From positions 15,619-21,153 of the forward strand of contig KL571339.1 of the NCBI GenBank assembly GCA_000715855.1: a stretch of 5,535 bases of DNA, read 5' to 3'. The stretch is from Actinoplanes liguriensis. Lineage in GTDB: Bacteria > Actinomycetota > Actinomycetes > Mycobacteriales > Micromonosporaceae. Position 1 is the first letter of the stretch. Each line of letters starts with the position of its first letter. This document shows, one piece after another, positions 1 to 5,096 of this stretch. Both the position numbers and the translations under genes were made by a program. Under the pieces are notes generated by a model, which searched no databases, had not been told where the DNA came from, and worked only from the letters and a program-made list of their open reading frames with translations.

Positions 1-24
1 CTCAGAGATGTGTATAAGAGACAG
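1..24 (+). other. Nextera/Tn5 adapter at contig start (artefact)
   Basis: Positions 6-24 read AGATGTGTATAAGAGACAG, the complete 19-bp Tn5 mosaic end used in Nextera libraries. The five bases before it (ctcag) differ by one base from the end of the Nextera read-2 adapter (CTCGG). This is library sequence, not genome. Biological sequence starts at about 25. Confidence 0.97.
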
Positions 25-530
25 AGGCCGTGCTCGCCGCCCTCGGCCTGCGGGACCTCGGCGTCGTCCGCTGGCGTGACGGCCTGGACGTGGCGCACCT
101 CAACGGCGACCGGGTGGCGGTGACCCCGCCGCTGCCCGGCGCTCGCGGCACCTCGTGGGTGCTCGCGCTGGGCCGCTGGCTGATGACCCCGGGGCCGGAC
201 GTGGTGGCCCTCTCCGCCGCCCTCGGGACCGAAGTTCAGTACTTCGCCACACATCGGGTCACGGAGTTGCATCGATGGCAGCGCGCGGTGAAAGGTGATC
301 TCGTGCGGGCGTTCGGGTATGTCGGGCAGACCGGCGAGGTCACCTCGTGGTTCGGCGAGCCCGGCCCGGCGGAGCGGGAGGCCGGCCTGCCGGCGGAGCT
401 CGATCCGGAGGAGTCCACCATCCTGGTCTCCGAGCGGGACGTGTTCCGGGTCGCCGCCGCCTGGAGCATCGACCCGACCACACTGACCGGCCCCGCGCCC
501 GGCCCGTTGCGGATCGGCGCAGCTGACTGA
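25..530 (+). CDS. Unrecognised protein, 3' part (5' end lost at contig edge)
   Basis: The open frame runs directly out of the adapter, so the N-terminus is probably missing. A GTG at 30 could act as a start (166 residues), but no ribosome site can be seen because the adapter lies there. The visible protein looks soluble, with no signal peptide or clear membrane segment. Counting from the GTG, its most patterned part is residues 65-104: LGTEVQYFATHRVTELHRW, then a charged RAVKGDLVRAFGY segment and a GQTGEV turn. The C-terminal part has an acidic PEEST stretch and ends near AAAWSIDPT. I recall similar uncharacterised actinobacterial proteins with a THRV-E-H-W core but cannot give a function. 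The stop codon at 528-530 touches the ribosome site of the adenylate kinase-family gene (13 bases between stop and ATG), so the two are probably co-transcribed. Confidence 0.8.
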
Positions 531-535
531 GGAGG
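530..535 (+). promoter_or_regulatory. Ribosome binding site of the adenylate kinase gene
   Basis: AGGAGG lies 8 bases before the ATG at 544 and begins in the last base of the upstream gene's stop codon. This near-ideal Shine-Dalgarno fixes the start codon and suggests translational coupling with the upstream gene. Confidence 0.85.
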
Positions 536-543
536 CCAGCCAC

Positions 544-1203
544 ATGCGCAAGTACGTGATCATGGGAGTTCAGGGCAGCGGCAAGGGGACCCAGGCCCAG
601 CTGCTGGCGAAGGATCTCAACCTGGTCCACATCGGTGTCGGCGACATCTTCCGCTGGAACGTCCGCAATCACACCAAGATGGGCGCCCAGGTCAAGCGCA
701 CCATGGCGGCCGGCGAGCTGGTCAGCGACGAGCTGGTCGAGTCGGTCGTGCAGGACCGGCTGCGCCAGCACGACTGGAACTACGGGTTCGTCATCGACGG
801 CTTCCCGCGCAACGGCCGCCAGGCCGAGTTCTTCATGGAGAGCTTCGACCTCGACGCGGTGATCCACCTGGAGCTGCCCGACGACGAGGTCCGCCGCCGC
901 GTGCTCAGCCGCCGCGTCTGCCCGAACTGCGGGATGGACTACAACCTGATCGGCGACCGCCCCGAGCAGGAGGGCCGCTGCGACATCTGCGGCCACGAGC
1001 TGGTCACCCGCTCCGACGACACGCCCGAGGCGCTCGAGGCGCGCCTCCGCGACTACCACGAGAAGACGCGCCCGGTCCTCGAGCTCTTCCAGCGGAAAGA
1101 GGTCGTCCACGACGTCGACGGCCGCCCGCCCGTCGACGAGGTCCAGAACGCCATCCGCAAGACCCTCGGCCTCCCGCTCTACGTCCCGTCCGAGAACCAA
1201 TAA
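544..1203 (+). CDS. adk: Adenylate kinase-family nucleoside monophosphate kinase, Zn-lid type
   Basis: The 219-residue cytosolic P-loop kinase should transfer phosphate from ATP to AMP (or a related NMP), giving two nucleoside diphosphates. Its length is normal for long-lid adenylate kinases. Visible motifs: P-loop GVQGSGKGT (residues 8-16), NMP-binding GDIFR (33-37), the family signature FVIDGFPRNGRQ (82-93), and a LID with paired cysteines CPNC (126-129) and CDIC (146-149) that should hold a structural zinc. The RSDDTPEALEARLRDY stretch (156-171) matches the conserved arginine/aspartate region after the lid. The usual proline of the GxPGxGKGT loop is glutamine here, and STGDMLR is replaced by GVGDIFR. 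I recall a divergent actinobacterial subgroup with this MRKYVIMGVQGSGKGT opening, possibly a second kinase beside the housekeeping adk; no secY or map neighbours are present. The start is supported by AGGAGG at 530-535. Substrate choice among NMPs is inferred. Confidence 0.93.
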   Translation: MRKYVIMGVQGSGKGTQAQLLAKDLNLVHIGVGDIFRWNVRNHTKMGAQVKRTMAAGELVSDELVESVVQDRLRQHDWNYGFVIDGFPRNGRQAEFFMESFDLDAVIHLELPDDEVRRRVLSRRVCPNCGMDYNLIGDRPEQEGRCDICGHELVTRSDDTPEALEARLRDYHEKTRPVLELFQRKEVVHDVDGRPPVDEVQNAIRKTLGLPLYVPSENQ

Positions 1204-1441
1204 AAGATCAAAATCAGTCGGCGGTACGACCTAGCCCCGCCCCCAACCACACCCCATAGGCCCCTGGTCCACCGACGCGGCCATTCGCGGTGCCGGCCCG
1301 CCCGGCGACCATCCGGCGTTGGCCGGTCAGCGCCCGCAAACACGCGGACTCGCGTAGCTCGGCGTGATCGTTCGCGTGGCTGGGCCGGGGACGCGGGCTC
1401 GGCGGGGACGCGAGCTGATCCCGGGTTTGAGGTTGCGGCCG

Positions 1442-1509
1442 CGCTCCCGGTCCGGGCTGGTGCTCACGGTTGTCATGAGGCACGAATAACAACCGTGAGC
1501 ACCAGCCGG
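1442..1509 (+). repeat. Palindromic stem-loop repeat, copy 1
   Basis: GGCTGGTGCTCACGGTTGT (1455-1473) is perfectly complementary to 1489-1507, giving a 19-bp stem with a 15-base loop; one mismatch and one more pair extend it. Positions 1442-1480 match 4010-4048 in 36 of 39 bases in the same orientation, so this is one copy of a dispersed element. It lies 250 bases past the kinase stop and about 100 bases past the exporter stop. It could act as a bidirectional terminator or mRNA-stabilising hairpin, or be a small mobile palindromic repeat. There is no T-tract after the stem on either strand. No transposase or clear target-site duplication is visible. Confidence 0.85.
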
Positions 1510-1549
1510 AAACCCGCGCCGCGCCCGCCTGCCGGACCAGCGCGAACTT

Positions 1550-1565
1550 CCGGCCGTGGGGCCGG
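1550..1565 (-). terminator. Possible terminator hairpin of the exporter gene
   Basis: CCGGCC (1550-1555) and GGCCGG (1560-1565) form a perfect 6-bp GC stem around a 4-base loop, about 40 bases past the exporter stop codon on the minus strand. No T-tract follows. Actinobacterial terminators often lack one, but short GC hairpins also arise by chance in such DNA, so this is weak. Confidence 0.3.
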
Positions 1566-1606
1566 GTGTCCGCTCTCAGGGCGGCATGAACATTCGCCTG
1601 CGGGCT

Positions 1607-2995
1607 TCAGGCTGCGGCGGATGCGGGCTGTGGGGTGCGGGCGGGGGCCGGCCACATCGTGACCACGACGACGGTCGCGACCGCGAGGACACCGGCCAGC
1701 AGGCGGTAGCCGACGGCCAGACCGGCCATGAAGTCGTCCGCGGAGCGCAGCGCGTGGTGGGAGTTCAGCACCGTGCCGATCACCGCCACGCCGAGCGCCG
1801 CGCCCACCTCGCGTGCCGCCGAGTTCAGCCCGGAGCCGAGCCCGGCGCTGCTGGCCGGCAGCCCGGCGAGGATCCCACCGGTCAGCGCCGGCGCGCACAA
1901 CCCCATCCCGGAGGCCATCAGCAGCAGGTACGCGGCGTACACCGGATACGGCGTGGCGGCTTCCACCGTGGAGAGCAGCGTCAGCCCGGCCACGATCATG
2001 CAGAGTCCGGTCGCGATGATCGGCCGCGGGCCGTACCGCTGCGTCAACGGCACCGCCCGCCGGGACACGACCCCCATCCCGATCGCCAGGGGGCCGATCG
2101 CCACCCCGGTCAGCAGCGCCGAGTACCCCTTGACGTCTTGAAGGAACTGCGCGTTCACGTAGAACAGGCCGAACAACGCGAAGAACGTGGCACCGACGCC
2201 GAGCGCTCCCGCCCGTACCGTCGAAATCTTGAAAATGCGGGGATCGAGCAGGGGCTTGCGGGACCGCAGGGCGTGCCCGGTGAACGCGGCGAGGACGAGC
2301 AGCCCGGTGGCGAAGGACGCCAGCACCACGGTGTCGGCCCAGCCCCGCTCCGGGCCCTCGATGATGCCGTAGAGCAGCGCGAACAGCCCGCCCGTCAGCA
2401 GCACCGTGCCGATCGGGTCGACCGGCGCGTCGTGCCGGGGCGTGCGTGGCACCCACGCCGCGACGCCGGCCACCAGGAGCACCGCCACCGGGACGAAGGT
2501 GAGGAACAGGGCGGGCCAGTCGAAGTACTGCAGCACCGTGCCGGCGACCAGGTTGCCGACCATCCCGCCGAGCCCCATGCAGGCGGTCCAGAGGCCGATC
2601 GCGTGCGGCCGGCGTTCCGGCCGGGTCGCGTGCAGCAGCAGCGCGAGGGTGGCCGGCTGGGCGAGCGCGGCCGCGGCGCCGCCGAGCGCGCGGCCGGCCT
2701 GGAGCACGGCGACGTTCGGGGCGAGCGCGCTGACCAGGTTCGCCACGCCGAACAGCACCAGGCCGGCGATCAGCACACCTTTGCGCCCGATCCGGTCGCC
2801 GAGCGCGCCGGCCGGGATCAGCAGCCCGGCGAAGGCCAGTACGTACGCGTCGACGATCCAGACCAGGCCGCTAACGCTCGGGTGCAGATCGCTCGCGGCG
2901 AGCTGCGAAATGGCCAGGTTGATGCCCGCGACCAGCGACTGGAGGGCCAGCACGGTCAGGCACATCAGGGCCAGCGTGGAGTTCTCACGTCTCAT
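1607..2995 (-). CDS. DHA2-type MFS drug/metabolite exporter
   Basis: The 462-residue inner-membrane protein has about 14 hydrophobic segments, the layout of the DHA2 drug:H+ antiporters (EmrB/QacA type). Likely role: proton-driven export of a toxic or secondary-metabolite compound; the substrate cannot be read from sequence. After a short basic N-terminus (MRREN), the first helix spans about residues 8-30. WIVDAYVLAFAG (46-57) leads into the cytoplasmic loop motif A, GALGDRIGRK (63-72). GRALGGAAAALAQPA (101-115) is the usual helix 4 region. Helix 5, GLGGMVGNLVAGTVLQ (141-156), followed by DWPALFLTFVP, is the antiporter motif C position, but the usual GP is GN. The tail after residue 450 is hydrophilic and Ala/Pro-rich. 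In-frame ATGs also exist at 3019 and 3037. I chose 2995 because the -35/-10 pair at 3003-3031 puts transcription start at that ATG and because it gives the expected N-terminus. The gene diverges from a LysR-type regulator, its probable controller. Confidence 0.92.
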   Translation of the reverse strand: MRRENSTLALMCLTVLALQSLVAGINLAISQLAASDLHPSVSGLVWIVDAYVLAFAGLLIPAGALGDRIGRKGVLIAGLVLFGVANLVSALAPNVAVLQAGRALGGAAAALAQPATLALLLHATRPERRPHAIGLWTACMGLGGMVGNLVAGTVLQYFDWPALFLTFVPVAVLLVAGVAAWVPRTPRHDAPVDPIGTVLLTGGLFALLYGIIEGPERGWADTVVLASFATGLLVLAAFTGHALRSRKPLLDPRIFKISTVRAGALGVGATFFALFGLFYVNAQFLQDVKGYSALLTGVAIGPLAIGMGVVSRRAVPLTQRYGPRPIIATGLCMIVAGLTLLSTVEAATPYPVYAAYLLLMASGMGLCAPALTGGILAGLPASSAGLGSGLNSAAREVGAALGVAVIGTVLNSHHALRSADDFMAGLAVGYRLLAGVLAVATVVVVTMWPAPARTPQPASAAA

Positions 2996-3002
2996 GGTTT
3001 CG

Positions 3003-3031
3003 ACGCTAGGATCGGCCATACCTAACGTCAA
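3003..3031 (-). promoter_or_regulatory. Promoter of the exporter gene, probably leaderless
   Basis: Read on the minus strand, TTGACG (3031-3026) is followed after exactly 17 bases by TAGCGT (3008-3003). These fit a -35 box (5 of 6 consensus bases) and a TANNNT -10 box. Seven bases then lead to the ATG at 2995, so transcription should begin at or beside the start codon and give a leaderless mRNA, common in actinobacteria. No Shine-Dalgarno precedes 2995, which agrees. The pair lies about 24 bases from the LysR-type palindrome at 3055-3067. Confidence 0.6.
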
Positions 3032-3054
3032 ATGCATGCTTTGCAGGGGAAGGT

Positions 3055-3067
3055 TGCGTCAGACGCA
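3055..3067. promoter_or_regulatory. LysR-type regulator binding site (T-N11-A palindrome)
   Basis: TGCGTCAGACGCA is a perfect 13-bp palindrome around a central A and fits the T-N11-A consensus of LysR-type operators. It ends one base before the lysR-type ATG (3069) and lies 24 bases upstream of the divergent exporter's -35 box. This position suits autorepression of the regulator and control of the exporter. The assignment rests on motif and place only. Confidence 0.6.
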
Positions 3068-3068
3068 G

Positions 3069-3926
3069 ATGAACTTGGACCTGAATCTCTTGATCGCGCT
3101 CGACGCCCTGCTCGAGGCTGTCTTGTATAAGAGACAGGGCCGGATCCGCTCCGCGATCGGCGACCCGATCCTGGTGCGCTCCGGCCGCCGGATGGTGCTC
3201 ACACCGCGTGCACAGGAACTGCGCACCGAGGTGCACGCCCTGGTCGAGCGCGCCCGCGCGGTCTTCACCCCACCCGGTCCGCCCGAGCCGGCCACACTCC
3301 GGCGCGTGTTCACCGTGCTGGCCGACGACGTGGCCGTCGCGCTCGGCCCGGAGTTGCTGGCCCGGGTCCGCGCCGAGGCGCCCGGGGTGAGCCTGCGCTT
3401 CCTCGGCGAGGATCCGGCCTCGGACGGCAGCTCCCAGCTCCGCGGCGGCCAGGCCGACCTGGACATCGGCGTGGTCCAGGACGCCCCGCCGGAGATCGTT
3501 CTCGAGCCCCTGTTCACCGACCGGATGACCGCGATCGTGCGAGCCGGTCACCCGTTGACGTCGGGCGTGCTCACCCCGGAGCGGTACGCGGCGGCCGCCC
3601 ACGTCAGCGCCTCCCGCCGGGGCAAGCTGTCCGGCCCGATCGACGACGCGCTGGCCGAGCTGGGTCTCACCCGTCAGGTCGCCCTGGCCGTCCCCACGTT
3701 CGGCGCCGCCCTGATCGTGGTCGCCCGCACCGACCTGGTCGGCCTGATGCCCGCCCGGCTCGGCCGTCGCGCGGTCGAAGCCCTGGGTCTGGTGGCGCTG
3801 GATCCCCCGATCGACCTCCCGTCCAAGGAGATCACCATGGCCTGGCACCAGCGCTACGAGGCCGACGGCGCCCACGCCTGGCTCCGCTCCCAGATCCGAG
3901 CCACCGTAACCACCCTCACCATCTGA
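3069..3926 (+). CDS. LysR-type transcriptional regulator, HTH broken by an adapter junction
   Basis: The frame encodes 285 residues; LysR regulators usually have about 300. The N-terminus MNLDLNLLIALDALLE (1-16) is the typical first helix of the winged HTH, and GRIRSAIGDPILVRSGRRM (24-42) with LTPRAQEL is the typical wing and linker start. Between them, family members carry roughly 22 residues including the recognition helix (S-x-PA-x-SR-x-L). Here only seven residues occur (AVLYKRQ), and their DNA is Tn5 mosaic-end sequence (3118-3137). The lesion is therefore almost certainly an assembly or library artefact; the real gene is probably about 45 bases longer and intact. The effector-binding domain covers about residues 78-280, ending with the familiar WHQRYEADGAHAWLR segment (259-273). 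An AGGGGAAGG at 3045-3053 is distant for a ribosome site. The gene diverges from the exporter, with a T-N11-A palindrome in front, so it probably controls the exporter and itself. Confidence 0.9.
   Translation: MNLDLNLLIALDALLEAVLYKRQGRIRSAIGDPILVRSGRRMVLTPRAQELRTEVHALVERARAVFTPPGPPEPATLRRVFTVLADDVAVALGPELLARVRAEAPGVSLRFLGEDPASDGSSQLRGGQADLDIGVVQDAPPEIVLEPLFTDRMTAIVRAGHPLTSGVLTPERYAAAAHVSASRRGKLSGPIDDALAELGLTRQVALAVPTFGAALIVVARTDLVGLMPARLGRRAVEALGLVALDPPIDLPSKEITMAWHQRYEADGAHAWLRSQIRATVTTLTI
3118..3137. other. Internal Tn5 mosaic-end chimera (assembly artefact)
   Basis: CTGTCT (3118-3123) is the start of the reverse-complement mosaic end, and TGTATAAGAGACAG (3124-3137) is the last 14 bases of the forward mosaic end. 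Two adapter tails from facing fragments appear to have been overlapped and collapsed. Native sequence stops at about 3117 and resumes at 3138. There is no 9-bp flanking duplication, so this is not a simple Tn5 insertion in the genome. Confidence 0.93.
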
Positions 3927-3954
3927 CCCCGACGATCCCCCAGCCCGCGTCTCC

Positions 3955-4078
3955 AACCGTGAGCGCCAGCCGGCGGCGTGGCCGCGCGTGTCGGTCGTTC
4001 GTCGCGTCTCGCTCGCGGTCCCGGCTGGTGCTCACGGTTGTCTTGAGGGCCCGCAACGACCGTGAGTGCCAGCCGGGG
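3955..4078 (+). repeat. Palindromic stem-loop repeat, copy 2, with three arms
   Basis: Arm B (4021-4041) is the same left arm as in copy 1 at 1453-1473 except for one base. It can pair over 21 positions with arm C (4056-4076), with 18 Watson-Crick pairs, three G·U pairs and a 14-base loop. An extra arm A (3955-3973) can also pair with B over 19 positions with one G·U pair and a 47-base loop. A and C therefore compete for B. The block starts 28 bases after the LysR-type stop codon. It could serve as that gene's terminator or stabiliser, or be a dispersed genomic repeat. Positions 4010-4048 match 1442-1480 in 36 of 39 bases. Confidence 0.8.
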
Positions 4079-4293
4079 GCCTGACGCGTGCAGCTGGCCA
4101 GGCCGGGTCCGGCCGGCGTTGACGGGTGTCCGGAGTGCACAGCGGGTGGGGGAAACCCACACAAGCGGGCATCGCCGGGGCTTACGCCGGGTGCGGGGGA
4201 TATCGCAGTTTGTGCCACATTTGCGCTCCACGACTTCGTATTTAAGGAGACCGAAATCTCTTTGACATATTGCGCTCGGGCAGAACCGGGCGT

Positions 4294-4312
4294 AAACAAA
4301 GACAAAGCAAAA
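4294..4312 (+). promoter_or_regulatory. A-rich direct repeats, candidate DeoR-type operator
   Basis: AAACAAAGACAAAGCAAAA contains two exact ACAAAG hexamers back to back (4296-4301, 4302-4307) followed by CAAAAT. It is conspicuous in this GC-rich sequence and lies 22 bases before the DeoR-type ATG. Several DeoR-family repressors (for example AgaR) bind runs of A/T-rich repeats of roughly this period, so autoregulation is plausible. A partly inverted TCTTTGA lies at 4258-4264. The assignment is by analogy. Confidence 0.4.
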
Positions 4313-4334
4313 TCAACGCCAGGGCGGTGAGTGG

Positions 4335-5096
4335 ATGTACGCGGAGGAACGGCAGCAGGAGATCGTGCGGCGCGCCCGCGCCGAGGGCCGGGTCGACGTG
4401 GTGGCGCTGGCGGACAGCTTCACGGTCACGGCCGAGACGATCCGGCGGGATCTGACCGTGCTGGAGCGTGCCGGCGTCCTGCGCCGGGTGCACGGCGGCG
4501 CGATCCCGGTCGAGCGGCTCGGCTTCGAGCCCGCCCTCGCCACCCGCGACGCCGTGCTGATCAGCGAGAAGGAGCGGATCGCGAAGGCCGCGCTGGCCGA
4601 GGTCCCGGAGGACGGCGCGATCATCCTGGACGCCGGGACGACCACCGCCCGCCTCGCCCAGTTGCTGCCCGCCGACCGGGAGCTGACCGTCGTGGTCAAC
4701 TCGCCGGTGCTGGCCGCGATGCTGGGTGTGAAACCGAACCTGTCGGTGCTGCTGCTCGGCGGCCGGGTCCGCGGGAAGACGCTGGCCACCGTGGACGACT
4801 GGGCACTGCGGCCACTGTCCGAGATGTATGTCGACGTCGCGTTCATGGGCACGAACGGCTGCACGGTCGAGCGCGGCATGACCACCCCCGACCCGGCCGA
4901 GGCGGCGGTCAAGCGGGCGATGATCGCCGCGGCCCGCCGGGTGGTGCTGCTCGCCGACCACACCAAGATCGGCAACGATTATCTGGCCCGGTTCGGCGGT
5001 CTCGCCGAGCTGGACCTGCTGATCACCGACAACGGGCTGGACCACGAGCTGGCGGCCGAGGTCGAGGCCACCGGCGTGCGGCTGGTGAAGGCATGA
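4335..5096 (+). CDS. fruR: DeoR/GlpR-family regulator of the fructose operon
   Basis: The 253-residue cytosolic DNA-binding protein has the usual length and layout of DeoR/GlpR repressors. The N-terminal winged HTH spans about residues 3-57: ERQQEIVRRA, then VTAETIRRDLTVLERAGVLR (31-50, recognition helix and wing) and the hallmark HGGA (53-56). The C-terminal sugar-phosphate sensor domain covers about 75-235, with LDAGTTTARLAQLLP (98-112), VVNSPVLAAML (120-130), LLGGRVRG (140-147), VDVAFMGTNG (166-175) and LLADHTKIG (205-213). Such regulators sense a phosphorylated sugar; with fruK directly behind, fructose 1-phosphate is the likely inducer. The ATG at 4335 has an AGGG at 4321-4324 and GGTGAG at 4326-4331. 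Its stop overlaps the next gene as ATGA (5093-5096), so the two are one operon. A-rich repeats at 4294-4312 may be its own operator. The symbol rests on context; other DeoR members look alike. Confidence 0.92.
   Translation: MYAEERQQEIVRRARAEGRVDVVALADSFTVTAETIRRDLTVLERAGVLRRVHGGAIPVERLGFEPALATRDAVLISEKERIAKAALAEVPEDGAIILDAGTTTARLAQLLPADRELTVVVNSPVLAAMLGVKPNLSVLLLGGRVRGKTLATVDDWALRPLSEMYVDVAFMGTNGCTVERGMTTPDPAEAAVKRAMIAAARRVVLLADHTKIGNDYLARFGGLAELDLLITDNGLDHELAAEVEATGVRLVKA

Larger units (their letters stand above)
1204..1606. other. Gene-free stretch between convergent genes
   Basis: This 403-base stretch separates the kinase gene (plus strand) from the exporter gene (minus strand). I see no convincing gene. 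It opens with a short A-rich run (1201-1214) and a weak 4-bp hairpin (GTCG at 1217-1220, CGAC at 1227-1230). A 17-base-period direct repeat (GGGGACGCG-g/a-GCT) occupies 1387-1399 and 1404-1416. The strongest element is the long stem-loop at 1455-1507, listed separately. A 6-bp GC hairpin at 1550-1565 lies nearer the exporter. Both genes probably stop transcribing here. Confidence 0.7.
3927..4334. other. Gene-free stretch holding repeat copy 2 and the fructose operon leader
   Basis: This 408-base stretch follows the LysR-type gene and precedes the DeoR-type gene, all on the plus strand. The first half holds the three-armed repeat (3955-4078). From 4146 to 4160 there is a 5-bp hairpin (GTGGG/CCCAC around GGAAA). 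CGCCGGG occurs twice at 4173-4192 with a 12-base period. From about 4200 the sequence becomes clearly richer in A and T, as expected for a promoter region. It contains a perfect -35-like TTGACA at 4262-4267, with no acceptable -10 box 16-18 bases later. The A-rich direct repeats at 4294-4312 are listed separately. No convincing small gene or known riboswitch was recognised. Confidence 0.65.

Noticed and set aside
340..1200. Long minus-strand open frame opposite the kinase gene
   Set aside because: Its Val/Ala/Asp-rich translation is a reverse reading of the well-supported kinase codons.
1340..1380. tRNA-like stretch (GTAGCTCGGCG followed by GTTCGCG)
   Set aside because: No acceptor stem, anticodon arm or T-arm can be folded around it.
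1214..1492. Possible small minus-strand gene (92 codons) in the gap after the kinase gene
   Set aside because: Low-complexity Pro/Arg/Gly translation, no ribosome site, and its start lies in the right arm of the stem-loop repeat.
1556..3025. Long plus-strand open frame of 489 codons opposite the exporter
   Set aside because: It mirrors the exporter gene; its translation is rich in Gln, Arg, His and Gly with no recognisable fold, typical of an antisense frame in GC-rich DNA.
2406..3068. In-frame upstream extension of the LysR-type regulator by 221 codons
   Set aside because: This part overlaps the exporter on the other strand and looks non-coding; the family N-terminus MNLDLNLL begins exactly at 3069.
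3114..3140. A natural insertion or unusual HTH variant (VLYKRQ) in the regulator
   Set aside because: The DNA matches Tn5 mosaic-end sequence in both orientations, and the same adapter is at both contig ends.
3006..3956. Minus-strand open frame of 316 codons opposite the LysR-type gene
   Set aside because: It is the antisense of a clear regulator and also reads through the adapter remnant; no family features.
1442..4078. CRISPR array from the repeated palindromes
   Set aside because: The copies are 2.5 kb apart, not regularly spaced with unique spacers, and there are no cas genes.
4140..4200. Riboswitch in the fructose operon leader
   Set aside because: There are small hairpins and a CGCCGGG direct repeat, but I could match no known riboswitch consensus.
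4262..4290. Strong promoter with TTGACA at 4262-4267
   Set aside because: The sequence 16-18 bases downstream (around ACCGGG) is no -10 box, so I list only the -35-like match and not a promoter.
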